The notes below the pieces were generated by a model. That model worked only from the letters and a program-made list of their open reading frames with translations, was not told where the DNA came from and ran no database searches. From Spirochaetales bacterium (lineage in GTDB: Bacteria; Desulfobacterota_D; UBA1144), in contig PCAG01000056.1 in the NCBI GenBank assembly GCA_002730475.1, positions 1 to 20,177 on the forward strand: a stretch of 20,177 bases of DNA. Direction: 5' to 3'. Position 1 is the first letter of the stretch. Each line of letters begins with the position of its first letter. This document shows positions 1 to 8,020 of this stretch, piece by piece. A program made the position numbers and the translations under genes.

Positions 1-468
1 AGATTTAAAAAAAATATAACTGATTACGATATTAAAAAATTTTCAAAAATACTAGCATTGAATGCTATAAAAAATGAAAATACATATGACATTCATCCAA
101 AATTATCCTATTTAAATAAAACAATTAAATTGCCTCTACACAATAAACTAAATTTCATCAATCTTGAATTATGCTACATTTCACTCGGCAAAAAATTAAA
201 AATGATTATGATTGGCGGAGAGGTGTTTTCTCAATATAGTATATGGATGAGAAATTATCTATCTAATAAAGGAATACATCTGCTAACTGTTGGATATTGT
301 AATGATATTGTCGGGTACTTACCCACAAAACAAGCAATTAATGAAGGCGGATACGAAGTTGAAAGAACAACTGATTTTCCCTTAAAAACAACAATTTCTG
401 AAGAAATTGAATCAATTATAAAATCTGAATTTATAAAGGTAGTTAACAAATGTCAGGAAAATTATTAA
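1..468 (+). CDS. C-terminal part of a neutral/alkaline ceramidase-like hydrolase (5' end outside window)
   Basis: The frame is open from base 1, so the gene begins before the window; about 155 residues are visible. The segment around residues 65-118 (IGGEVFSQYSIWMRN, then VGYCNDIVGYLPTKQA and EGGYEVE) resembles the end of the catalytic domain in neutral/alkaline non-lysosomal ceramidase-type amidohydrolases, where a 'PGE...VG.aNg..GYiPT..a...GGYEv' pattern is common. This is recognition from memory, not an alignment. The zinc-binding residues would lie upstream and cannot be checked. Its last 19 bases overlap the start of the wbpB-like gene at 450, which suggests co-translation. In a glycan locus such an amidohydrolase might act on an N-acyl group of a sugar or lipid, but the substrate is unknown. 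The DNA is clearly AT-rich. Confidence 0.6.
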   Translation, partial: RFKKNITDYDIKKFSKILALNAIKNENTYDIHPKLSYLNKTIKLPLHNKLNFINLELCYISLGKKLKMIMIGGEVFSQYSIWMRNYLSNKGIHLLTVGYCNDIVGYLPTKQAINEGGYEVERTTDFPLKTTISEEIESIIKSEFIKVVNKCQENY

Positions 469-1490
469 AAATTGCGGTAGTTGGTTGCGGACGAATTTCT
501 GCAAATCACTTCGAGTCAATAAAAATACATTCCGATAATTTGCGTTTGGTTTCTGTATGTGACATCAATAATGACATTCTTGATAAACATTGTGAAATGT
601 TTGGAGTAAAAGGGTATACCTCAATGAAGCACATGTTAGAGAGTGAAGAATTGGATATTGTTGCAATTTGTACCCCAAGCGGTATGCATCCAAATCAAGC
701 TATATTGTCTGCAAAATATGATGTAAATGTGGTGACTGAAAAACCTATGGCAACAAGATGGTATGATGCTATACAGATGGTGCGAGCTTGTGATGAGGCT
801 AATGTAAGACTTTTTGTTGTTAAACAAAATCGTAAAAATGCAACGCTTCAATTGTTAAGGAGAGCCATATTGGATAAAAGATTTGGAAAAATATATATGG
901 TTAACATTAATGTGTTTTGGACTCGGCCACAAGAGTACTATGATTCGGCTGTCTGGAGAGGGACTTGGGAGCTTGATGGTGGAGCATTTATGAATCAGGC
1001 TAGTCATTATGTTGATTTGATTGATTGGTTAGTTGGCCCTGTAGATAGTGTACAAGCTATGACGGCTACTCAAGCTAGATACATTGAAGTTGAGGATACT
1101 GGTGTGATGAATATTCGGTGGAGGAGTGGAACACTTGGTTCGATGAGTGTAACTATGCTCACCTATCCAAATAACTATGAAGGATCCATCACTATCCTTG
1201 GAGAGAAGGGAACTGTCCGTGTCGGTGGTGTAGCTGTCAATAAGATCGAACATTGGGAATTCGAGGATAAACAGGACTATGATAAACAGATCAAAGATGC
1301 CAATTATCAGACTAGCTCGGTCTATGGTTTCGGTCACCCCCTCTATTATAAAAATGTTATCGATGTGCTCAGAGGAAAAGATGAGCCTGAAACGGATGGC
1401 CGTGAGGGGCTACGTTCACTTGAATTGTTGATTGCGGCCTACCTTTCCGCACGTGATGGGAAAACTGTGTCGCTACCACTTGAATATTGA
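450..1490 (+). CDS. wbpB: UDP-N-acetyl-2-amino-2-deoxyglucuronate 3-dehydrogenase (WbpB/WlbA type)
   Basis: A 346-residue Gfo/Idh/MocA-family oxidoreductase. The N-terminal Rossmann fold starts KIAVVGCGRISANH (glycine-rich NAD site followed by the family His). The EKP motif, whose Lys is normally catalytic, is at residues 97-99. The C-terminal sheet domain carries GGAFMNQASHYVDLIDWLVG, close to the GG...Q..H..D...W..G signature of WlbA/WbpB. In that family the enzyme oxidises C3 of UDP-GlcNAcA with NAD to give the 3-keto sugar used by an aminotransferase. The acetyltransferase and aminotransferase of the same pathway lie just downstream, which makes this assignment much stronger than the generic family name. 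ATG at 450 overlaps the previous gene by 19 bases; the next gene starts 6 bases after the stop. The cytoplasmic location is inferred. Confidence 0.88.
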   Translation: MSGKLLKIAVVGCGRISANHFESIKIHSDNLRLVSVCDINNDILDKHCEMFGVKGYTSMKHMLESEELDIVAICTPSGMHPNQAILSAKYDVNVVTEKPMATRWYDAIQMVRACDEANVRLFVVKQNRKNATLQLLRRAILDKRFGKIYMVNINVFWTRPQEYYDSAVWRGTWELDGGAFMNQASHYVDLIDWLVGPVDSVQAMTATQARYIEVEDTGVMNIRWRSGTLGSMSVTMLTYPNNYEGSITILGEKGTVRVGGVAVNKIEHWEFEDKQDYDKQIKDANYQTSSVYGFGHPLYYKNVIDVLRGKDEPETDGREGLRSLELLIAAYLSARDGKTVSLPLEY

Positions 1491-1496
1491 TATCTG

Positions 1497-2075
1497 ATGT
1501 CATTTGTACATAAAACCGCCATAATTGATGACGGAGCCACGATTGGTGAGGATAGTCGCATCTGGCACTGGGTACATGTCTGTAGTGGGGCAGTAATTGG
1601 TAAAGGGTGTTCACTGGGACAGAATGTATTTATCGGTGATCGAGTCATTATCGGTGATAACGTAAAGATCCAGAATAATGTATCGGTGTATGATAATGTA
1701 ACCTTGGAAGATGATGTTTTCTGTGGTCCTAGTATGGTATTTACCAACGTATATAATCCTCGCTCTGCTGTTACCCGTAAGGATGAGTACCATTGTACTC
1801 ATGTGTTGCGTGGGGCGTCGCTGGGGGCAAACTGCACTATCGTCTGTGGTGTTAACGTGGGTCGTTATGCATTTGTTGGTGCAGGAACAGTGGTGATCCG
1901 TGATGTACCCGATTATGCTTTGATGGTAGGAGTACCGGCCAGACAGGCGGGGTGGGTGAGTGAGTATGGAGTCCGCCTCGAACTTTCATTGCAGGAGGAT
2001 GGTAAAGCTGTATGTCAGGCCACTGGGGAGCAGTATCGGTTGGAAAAGGGCATTTGTAGGAAGATTGATCCATGA
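1497..2075 (+). CDS. wbpD: UDP-2-acetamido-3-amino-2,3-dideoxyglucuronate N-acetyltransferase (WbpD/WlbB type)
   Basis: A 192-residue left-handed beta-helix acyltransferase. Hexapeptide repeats run from about residue 6 to 75 ([29 protein letters not shown]). An inserted loop [12 protein letters not shown] follows, then further turns ([23 protein letters not shown]). The ending [20 protein letters not shown] is typical of WbpD/WlbB. The family transfers acetyl from acetyl-CoA to the 3-amino group made by the WbpE aminotransferase, giving UDP-GlcNAc(3NAc)A. It starts 6 bases after the wbpB-like stop, and its TGA overlaps the ATG of the next small ORF as ATGA. No clear Shine-Dalgarno is seen, so translation may be coupled to the gene before. 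Trimeric assembly is known for the family and is not visible here. Confidence 0.9.
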   Translation: MSFVHKTAIIDDGATIGEDSRIWHWVHVCSGAVIGKGCSLGQNVFIGDRVIIGDNVKIQNNVSVYDNVTLEDDVFCGPSMVFTNVYNPRSAVTRKDEYHCTHVLRGASLGANCTIVCGVNVGRYAFVGAGTVVIRDVPDYALMVGVPARQAGWVSEYGVRLELSLQEDGKAVCQATGEQYRLEKGICRKIDP

Positions 2076-2353
2076 AGATACGGTCTCTATTTGACGCCCT
2101 TCTGCATTTTATCAATGACACAACCATTTTTTATCTTACTTCATTTAGTTGTAACATGTTCGCGGCTTATAATATTTTAATCAGATTGATTCAAGACGTG
2201 AAGAAAGCGTCCCGTGTAATAATAAATAAATGGAACTGTGTTAACCTAAGCGATAAAAAGTTATTCTTTGGTTTTCGTGTCTTCACTACAAGCCTGATGA
2301 AAAATATTCACTATAGGCATGTTGATGGCAATATAGCCAAACATAGCTTGTAG
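2072..2353 (+). CDS. Orphan small ORF, 93 residues, unrecognised
   Basis: The ORF starts on the ATGA overlap with the wbpD-like stop and ends 3 bases before the next glycosyltransferase, so it fills the only gap in this tightly packed segment. The product begins [16 protein letters not shown], has a moderately hydrophobic stretch (about residues 16-40) and a basic C-terminal half. I recognise no domain or family motif. It may be a real small protein coupled to wbpD, or the scar of a deleted gene, since remnants of other genes occur in similar positions at 5867 and 11262. The spacing favours translation, but nothing else supports a function. Confidence 0.35.
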   Translation: MKIRSLFDALLHFINDTTIFYLTSFSCNMFAAYNILIRLIQDVKKASRVIINKWNCVNLSDKKLFFGFRVFTTSLMKNIHYRHVDGNIAKHSL

Positions 2354-2356
2354 TCC

Positions 2357-3553
2357 ATGAAAATCATGGTAATTGCCAGGCTTTTTTCAGGTTTGAATAC
2401 CTTGCTTGAAAGTGGTCATTGGGAGCATGCAGGCAGTCCCGCTTACTATCATTTTATTCGTGGACTGGATGCCGAAACGTCATGGGATTATACTCTTTGT
2501 TTCCTTTTGCCTCATCCGTACACTGGCTTTGAATGTAAACGTTCACTCAACATCACCAACTTGCGTAGCAGTGCCTTAATCGTTCCTTACTATTCCTTGC
2601 CTTTTTCATCAAGTTTCACTTTGATAAAAAAGGCTGAATATTTTTACAATAAACTTAGTCAGTATATTGCCGTACTTCCTTCTCTGATTGGAAGTAATTG
2701 TTTTTACATAGATAGAGAGAATCTTCTGCTTGGTGCTTTCCTTCTGCCTTTTAAGAAAAAAATAGCTGTCCGCCTTCTCGGGGTTACTGAAAGCGTATAT
2801 CTCAACGTTACTCAGAAACGGAATATCTATAGCTCTCTATTACGATACGTTTTTACCCACCGCAATAGCTTGTTTATCTGTACTAGAGATGGTTCCTTCT
2901 CTGATCAGATGGGAGCATGGCTATCCTGGAAACGGTTCTATATTTTTTTTAATGGAATTGATATCGAAAGAATAGAACGCAATAAAAGAAGAGAAGATAG
3001 GCCTTTTACTATCGTTTCCGTATCAAGGCTGGAGAAGAATAAAGGCCAGAGTCAACTCCTCCAAGCTGCCAAGCATTCTGGTGTTAAAAATATTCGGATT
3101 ATTTTGATCGGTGAAGGGGTAGAAAGACGCAAACTGGAATCACTTGCAAAAGAGTTGGAGTTAGAAGATAGGACTATATTTACTGGCAAACTCATTCACA
3201 ATAACGCCATAAAGTACCTAGAGGAAGCAGATCTTGTTGTTTCACTGAATTGCAATGGTGTTTTTGGCAATAACGTACTGGAAGCAGCACAGGTTGGACT
3301 TCCAGTGATCGCCTTGGAACATCCAGGGTGTCAAGATGAAAACCAGAAATATTTTTGTATGATTCCACGAAAAGAAACGACAGAAAAAACCGCTCATGCC
3401 ATTTACCGATTTGTGAAAGATCCTGATTTTGCAAGGCATTATGGTGAAAAAAGTCAGAATTTCTCTAAGCAACAGTTGATCTCTTGGAAGCATAGAATTG
3501 AAAAAGAATTTGTTCTACTTGATGAATTCTATAATGAAAAAAAGGCAGAATGA
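2357..3553 (+). CDS. Glycosyltransferase, GT4 family
   Basis: A 398-residue GT-B protein. The C-terminal Glycos_transf_1 domain is clear from about residue 215: FTIVSVSRLEKNKGQSQLLQAA, then IILIGEGVERRKLESLAKEL and DRTIFTGKL. The N-terminal acceptor domain (1-210) is diverged. The family usually has an E-x7-E pair contacting the donor sugar. Here the segment is GVFGNNVLEA, with Gly301 in place of the first Glu and Glu309 as the second. That may reflect an unusual donor mode or weakened activity. The gene sits between wbpD- and wbpE-like genes, so a natural guess is that it transfers the sugar they make, but this is inference. ATG at 2357 has no strong ribosome site. Its stop overlaps the wbpE start as ATGA. 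Confidence 0.82.
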   Translation: MKIMVIARLFSGLNTLLESGHWEHAGSPAYYHFIRGLDAETSWDYTLCFLLPHPYTGFECKRSLNITNLRSSALIVPYYSLPFSSSFTLIKKAEYFYNKLSQYIAVLPSLIGSNCFYIDRENLLLGAFLLPFKKKIAVRLLGVTESVYLNVTQKRNIYSSLLRYVFTHRNSLFICTRDGSFSDQMGAWLSWKRFYIFFNGIDIERIERNKRREDRPFTIVSVSRLEKNKGQSQLLQAAKHSGVKNIRIILIGEGVERRKLESLAKELELEDRTIFTGKLIHNNAIKYLEEADLVVSLNCNGVFGNNVLEAAQVGLPVIALEHPGCQDENQKYFCMIPRKETTEKTAHAIYRFVKDPDFARHYGEKSQNFSKQQLISWKHRIEKEFVLLDEFYNEKKAE

Positions 3554-4635
3554 ATATCCAATTTATAGACCTTCAAACCCAATACAGAGCGCTTTATCCA
3601 CAAATTCAGGCACGAATTAATCGAGCATTAGAGCACGGCCAGTTTATCCTAGGGCCAGAAGTGAAAGAGCTTGAGGATAAACTGGCTACCTATACAGGTT
3701 CCAGATATTGCATCACAGTTTCAAGTGGCACAGAGGCGTTACTAATAAGCCTAATCGCATTGGGGGTTGGCTCCGGTGACGAAGTTATTACAACCCCATT
3801 TACCTTTATTGCTACTGCTGAGGTTATTGTCCGAGTAGGTGCTACACCTATTTTTGTCGATATTCAGACGGATACCTGTAATCTTGATCCAAATAAAGTA
3901 GAGAGTGCAATCAGTTCCAAGACAAAGGCCATTATACCTGTTAGTTTGTATGGTCAGCCTGCGGATATGGATGAGATCAATGCAGTTGCAGTTAAGTATG
4001 GTAATATTCCTGTGATTGAGGATGCAGCCCAGAGTTTTGGGTCGGAATACAGAGGAAGAAAGAGCTGTAATTTATCCACGATCGGGTGTACCAGTTTTTT
4101 TCCCAGCAAACCCTTAGGTTGTTATGGTGATGGTGGAGCAATATTTACCAGTGATGACCAAATAGCTCAGGCATGTAGGGAGATCCGTGTTCATGGTCAA
4201 AGTGAACGTTATGTGCACTCTCGGATCGGTGTAGGAGGCAGGATGGATACGCTCCAGGCTGCAATTGTATTGGCTAAGCTGTATCGTTTTGGCTGGGAAG
4301 TAGAGCAGCGCCATCGAATAGGGTCTCAATACAATGAGTTATGTGACAATAACAATATCGAGTGTGTGAGAATTCGTGATGATCGAACATCAGTTTTCAG
4401 TCAATATACTATCTTTGTTGATGATAGAGATGCAATTAGAGAAAAATTGGGAAAATCAGGAGTACCAACTGCGGTTCATTATCCCATGCCGATCAATGAC
4501 CAGGCGGCCTATTCTCAGTACCGAGTCCAACATACTCCGAACGCTAGACAGGTAGCAACAAAAGTATTGAGTTTACCGATGCACCCTGATTTAAGTGTTT
4601 ATGAACAGGAGTTGATCATCTCTGCATTGTCGTAA
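3550..4635 (+). CDS. wbpE: UDP-3-keto-GlcNAcA aminotransferase, DegT/DnrJ/EryC1/StrS family (WbpE/WlbC type)
   Basis: A 361-residue PLP-dependent sugar aminotransferase. Family marks in order: IQFIDLQTQY at the N terminus, GPEVKELE, SSGTEALLISL (phosphate-binding turn), DEVITTPFTFIATAE, VIEDAAQSFG (the Asp pairs with the pyridine nitrogen), FFPSKPLGCYGDGGA with the presumed Schiff-base Lys187, and late VHYPMPIN. WbpE/WlbC aminates the 3-keto product of WbpB using glutamate. The companion wbpB- and wbpD-like genes upstream support this choice over other DegT enzymes. The start ATG overlaps the preceding GT4 stop by four bases, so translation is probably coupled. Length and motifs are normal and the gene looks intact. 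It is cytoplasmic by family. Confidence 0.9.
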   Translation: MNIQFIDLQTQYRALYPQIQARINRALEHGQFILGPEVKELEDKLATYTGSRYCITVSSGTEALLISLIALGVGSGDEVITTPFTFIATAEVIVRVGATPIFVDIQTDTCNLDPNKVESAISSKTKAIIPVSLYGQPADMDEINAVAVKYGNIPVIEDAAQSFGSEYRGRKSCNLSTIGCTSFFPSKPLGCYGDGGAIFTSDDQIAQACREIRVHGQSERYVHSRIGVGGRMDTLQAAIVLAKLYRFGWEVEQRHRIGSQYNELCDNNNIECVRIRDDRTSVFSQYTIFVDDRDAIREKLGKSGVPTAVHYPMPINDQAAYSQYRVQHTPNARQVATKVLSLPMHPDLSVYEQELIISALS

Positions 4636-4676
4636 TATTGGTCGAACAAGAAAATATCTACCTCCTCTCTATTTTG

Positions 4677-5783
4677 ATGAAAACAGAAGAAAAAGACCTA
4701 GGAGATTTCACTTATCTTTTTGTGTTGCCTCTATTTTCTGGTGGTGGAGCAGAAAGGGTACTGCTGAATCTGATTCGGGGGCTCCATGGAAAGGGTGAGC
4801 CGATACGCCTGGTGGTGTTCGATGGGGGGGGGCCCCTGCGAACGATGGTGCCTGACACCCTTCCGGTTGATGAGTTGGGAACTCAATCCTTACGCCAATC
4901 AATCTTGCCTCTGATCTCCTATATTCGCAAAATACGACCGAAGGTCATCTACTCTACACTGGGCTATGTCAATCTCGCCTTGTTGGTGATTGCCCCGCTA
5001 TTTCCACATCATACCCACCTCTGGTTGCGAGAGGCTAATCTCCCTTCAATCAGCCAGCGTAACAACCGCTACACAGTGTTAATGTGGCTGGGGTATCGCT
5101 GTCTCTATCGATATGCTGATCGGCTGTTGGTGACTTCAGAACGGATGAAGAGGGAGTTTATCGATACCTTCAGAATCCCCGAAAGAATTATCTACAGGAT
5201 GCCTAATCCGGTTGATGAGGATTGCATTCGTATTCATTCGAAAGAGATCAAACGGGTTCCAGGAGCGGGATTCCGATTTGTCGCGGCGGGTCGTCTGACA
5301 CATCAGAAGGGGTTTGATTGCCTATTACACTGGTTGGCAGGTAGTGACTATTCGGATGCACATCTTACGATTTTAGGTATTGGTGAACGGGCTACTGAAC
5401 TCAAGCAATTAGCTGTAGCGCTGGGTATTACGCAACGTGTTGCGTTTATCGGTTTTGTCACCAGCCCCTGGAGTTGGTACGCAGGGGCGGATGCCTTTCT
5501 GCTATCATCGCGATGGGAGGGGATGCCCAATGCTGTATTGGAGGCATTATCCTGTGGTACTCCTGTGATTGCTACTGCTCAATCTGGTGGAATCAGTGAG
5601 ATTGCGAAACAGGCAAGTGAAGGTGCGGTTACAGTAGTTGAGAGCGGAGAGGCCTTTGTGAAAGCAATGGGTTGTGCAAAAAAAAGAGGGGAAAATAGTA
5701 TCCGCTCATCGTTGCTTCCCGCTCGCTATAGAATAGATTCAGTAGTAACTACGTTCCAACAGTGGTTGGTGGAGAGCAGTTAG
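4677..5783 (+). CDS. Glycosyltransferase, GT4 family
   Basis: A 368-residue GT-B glycosyltransferase. The N-terminal domain opens with a hydrophobic strand and the GGGAERVLLNLIRGL motif shared by many GT4 enzymes of polysaccharide loci. The C-terminal nucleotide-sugar domain has FVAAGRLTHQKGFDCLL, LGIGERATELKQLA and SSRWEGMPNAVLEALSCGTPVIAT, with an intact E-x7-E pair (Glu281 and Glu289 from this start). I chose ATG 4677. A TTG at 4638, three bases after the wbpE stop, would add 13 residues but lies ahead of the usual family start; neither has a good ribosome site. Donor and acceptor cannot be told. The base composition is richer in G+C than the membrane genes that follow. It ends 83 bases before the epimerase remnant at 5867. 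Confidence 0.85.
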   Translation: MKTEEKDLGDFTYLFVLPLFSGGGAERVLLNLIRGLHGKGEPIRLVVFDGGGPLRTMVPDTLPVDELGTQSLRQSILPLISYIRKIRPKVIYSTLGYVNLALLVIAPLFPHHTHLWLREANLPSISQRNNRYTVLMWLGYRCLYRYADRLLVTSERMKREFIDTFRIPERIIYRMPNPVDEDCIRIHSKEIKRVPGAGFRFVAAGRLTHQKGFDCLLHWLAGSDYSDAHLTILGIGERATELKQLAVALGITQRVAFIGFVTSPWSWYAGADAFLLSSRWEGMPNAVLEALSCGTPVIATAQSGGISEIAKQASEGAVTVVESGEAFVKAMGCAKKRGENSIRSSLLPARYRIDSVVTTFQQWLVESS

Positions 5784-5866
5784 ATGAGGAGATTTATTAT
5801 TCATTAATACTGAGCACAATTAAATCGTACGATTGAAATTCTGAGGTGGGTGGATGGATGTATGTC

Positions 5867-5986
5867 ATGAAAATTTTAGTGACTGGAGGAGGCAGTTACT
5901 TGGATGTGAGGCTGATTATGATCTTCAGTGAAGCGTGGAAGAAGTGCATAGAAGCAAAAAACAACCCTGTTGGTTACGAGAGATAA
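5867..5986 (+). pseudogene. 39-codon remnant joining the two ends of a galE-like NAD-dependent epimerase
   Basis: The short open frame begins MKILVTGGGSYL, which matches the Rossmann N terminus of UDP-sugar 4-epimerases (usually MKILVTGG.GY.G). It then passes directly into a segment ending SEAWKKCIEAKNNPVGYER, which resembles the extreme C terminus of GalE-like proteins (a 'tAW.W...nPnGY' pattern). The simplest reading is a large in-frame internal deletion that removed some 300 codons and kept both ends. The stop is 3 bases from the next gene's ATG, and the last codons (GAGAG) supply the Shine-Dalgarno for that gene, which may explain why the 3' end survived. Both matches are short and made from memory, so this is a probable rather than proven call. 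The product cannot be an active epimerase. Confidence 0.5.
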
Positions 5987-5989
5987 TTT

Positions 5990-7405
5990 ATGAATAAGTT
6001 AGGTGCTAGTATCGTACATTCCAGTAGAATATCATTTTGGTTGGTGTTTCTTTTATATGTGTTATTAAATACATTCTTGCTGATCATTGTTGAGCCAAGC
6101 TTGCATTTGACAGAGGGTGCAGATGCAGATTCATGGTACAGCCCTGCTCTTGCTCTATTAGAGTATGGTTCATTTGTTACACTGAGTTCTCCAGAAACAC
6201 TCATGACATATCGCCCTCCATTGTATCCACTATTTGAGGCAATTACTTTATGGGTTGGTGGAGGAGAGATTATTCCAATTATTATTGCACAGGTTATATT
6301 GCTGTGGGTGACAGGAGTTATTGCAGGACGAATTGTTAGGCTGTATTTGCCTAGGTATGAGATTATTTCAATTGTACTTTTTGTTTTTAACCCAAACGCT
6401 CTAGGTAGTGCGCATTTAATTCAGAGTGATACATTATACGTTTTTTTTATTGTTCTCGCTATGTGGGCACTGGTTCAATATATCAATACAAGCAATAAAC
6501 TCAAATGGAGCATCATCATTGGAATTATTCTTGGAATAAGTTGTTTAGTTCGGCCTACTGGGCAATATCTTATAATTCTTCTTCCCGTCATTTTCTTTAT
6601 AATAAACATTTTTTCTGGTAACAAAGAAATATTTTTTAATAGTATGTTGCATGGTGTAATTGGGGTAGTACTATCAGTTATAATGATTTTTCCATGGGTG
6701 TTGCATAATGAAGAGGCAGGATGGGGATATGTATTGGTAACATCTGAACCTAAGACGTTCTATCTTAGGGATAATGCAATTTATCTTGAAAAGAATCAAC
6801 ATGGAATATCAATTGAACAAGCGACAGATATCATTCTTAATGATGAAAAAAATTACATTATAACTAATGATCATTGGTTTTATATGAGTGATAAAGAAAA
6901 AGCTGATGAGTTAGTTATATATTATATGAAGAAATTGATATCATACCCAATCGCTGTTATATTTGAAAGTTATCTTGAAAGTTGGATTGGTTTTTTTGGA
7001 GGTGGTGGTGGAGCAAATTTTCAAAACTTACTTTCTCTAGATGGAAAACGATCGTTTGAAGAAAGTATGCGAAATAACTATTCTGGTAGACTGGAAGTTG
7101 CATTGAAAATATTTACAGAGTCTTCCTTGGTTGCTATTTTAATAAGTGTCTATTCTTACTTTTATGTAATCTTGTTGAGGATTCTTGGACTGATTGGAAT
7201 TATTGAGATTTATAAAAGAAAAGAGTATTCACTATTAGTTATTGTTGTTGGTTTAATTCTATATTTTGCAATAACGGTACTTTTTGTAGGTACATCACGC
7301 TATCGTTTACCAACTGAGATTGGTTTGATCATGCTAGCTCTATATGGAATTTTATTTTTTTATAATAAAATGCAAATAAAAAATAAATTAAAAATCAGAA
7401 AATAA
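5990..7405 (+). CDS. GT-C membrane glycosyltransferase, GT39/PMT-like
   Basis: A 471-residue multispanning protein with about ten predicted membrane helices. The first helix is near residues 15-36. The first periplasmic loop reads EGADADSWYSPALALLEYG, with the acidic pair expected of GT-C enzymes, and continues to TYRPPLYPLFEAI, a pattern typical of the PMT/GT39/ArnT-like group. A large hydrophilic stretch (about residues 245-345) and a basic C-terminal tail follow. Such enzymes take sugar from polyprenyl-phosphate on the periplasmic face and pass it to a glycan, lipid or protein. A GT2 that could make such a donor is at 9505. ATG 5990 is preceded by GAGAG at a good distance. The DNA is AT-rich. 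Donor and acceptor are unknown. Confidence 0.78.
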   Translation: MNKLGASIVHSSRISFWLVFLLYVLLNTFLLIIVEPSLHLTEGADADSWYSPALALLEYGSFVTLSSPETLMTYRPPLYPLFEAITLWVGGGEIIPIIIAQVILLWVTGVIAGRIVRLYLPRYEIISIVLFVFNPNALGSAHLIQSDTLYVFFIVLAMWALVQYINTSNKLKWSIIIGIILGISCLVRPTGQYLIILLPVIFFIINIFSGNKEIFFNSMLHGVIGVVLSVIMIFPWVLHNEEAGWGYVLVTSEPKTFYLRDNAIYLEKNQHGISIEQATDIILNDEKNYIITNDHWFYMSDKEKADELVIYYMKKLISYPIAVIFESYLESWIGFFGGGGGANFQNLLSLDGKRSFEESMRNNYSGRLEVALKIFTESSLVAILISVYSYFYVILLRILGLIGIIEIYKRKEYSLLVIVVGLILYFAITVLFVGTSRYRLPTEIGLIMLALYGILFFYNKMQIKNKLKIRK

Positions 7406-7937
7406 CAAATAACAATTCTGTCAATTTTATATATAACTAAGTGACTGAAGTAATGTTCTTACAGTTTATTCATCTAGTAAAAATTAAGCTAATGATATAA
7501 ACAATAAAATTTTCCATTTAACATTTATTGATTTAGAGTAACAAAACCCATCTTTTGTAATAAAAATATTCATGATCAAGCAGATTAAACGCATAATACT
7601 AATATGTACTCATTTAATAAGTGCTACAATAATTAACAAATAGCTGATATACTCGAGGTTACTTAAGATTCTACTAGACTGATCTAGCATTTTTTTTATT
7701 CTTTAGAAGAATAATTAAAAAATAATTGCCTCAGTATCTAGTATAATAATCTGGTTTAATTATTATAAATAGCGAGGCTATATACTATTTTTGATAAGAT
7801 TATAGTAACAACCCACTAGAGTATTTATTAAGTGTTGTTGGTAAAGTATTAAGATGTTAAACTACACTCTGGTAAAGACTGTTTTCTTACCAAACGATTA
7901 TCGAGGCTAAACAGATATGACATTTGCAGGATGTGTG

Positions 7938-7965
7938 TTGTGGTTTAGAAGTTCGAAATTATAAT
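7938..7965 (+). promoter_or_regulatory. Possible sigma-70 promoter for the radical SAM gene
   Basis: TTGTGG at 7938-7943 and a perfect TATAAT at 7960-7965 are separated by 16 bases, about 55 bases before the ATG at 8021. The -35 box is weak, and in AT-rich DNA a TATAAT is easily found by chance. The position after a 500-base gene-free stretch makes a local promoter plausible. Confidence 0.3.
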
Positions 7966-8007
7966 AAATTATCAGAATAATAATTTACTTACTATCTGAT
8001 TCTTTTC

Positions 8008-8013
8008 AGGGAG
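8008..8013 (+). promoter_or_regulatory. Shine-Dalgarno of the radical SAM gene
   Basis: AGGGAG lies 7 bases before ATG 8021. It is the clearest ribosome site in this part of the window and fixes the start. Most neighbouring genes lack one and seem to rely on coupling, which fits this gene being first in its transcript. Confidence 0.6.
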
Positions 8014-8020
8014 TTATTTA

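Larger units (their letters stand above)
7406..8020. other. 615-base AT-rich spacer without a recognisable gene
   Basis: No frame of useful length and no familiar protein motif was found on either strand. The stretch is strongly AT-rich with many stop codons. It holds a possible promoter at 7938-7965 and a good ribosome site for the following gene. TGGTAA at 7870-7875 and TTACCA at 7887-7892 form a small inverted repeat that could fold but has no T-tract after it. No terminator is supportable. It may be the decayed remains of lost genes or the flank of an inserted block. Confidence 0.5.

Noticed and set aside
1029..1337. Minus-strand frame of 102 codons within the wbpB-like gene
   Set aside because: It is a shadow of the dehydrogenase gene with low-complexity Ser/Thr-rich translation.
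7406..8020. JUMPstart/ops element or riboswitch upstream of the radical SAM gene
   Set aside because: No GGCGGTAGCGT-like ops core and no recognisable riboswitch fold, including no cobalamin-type box, could be seen.
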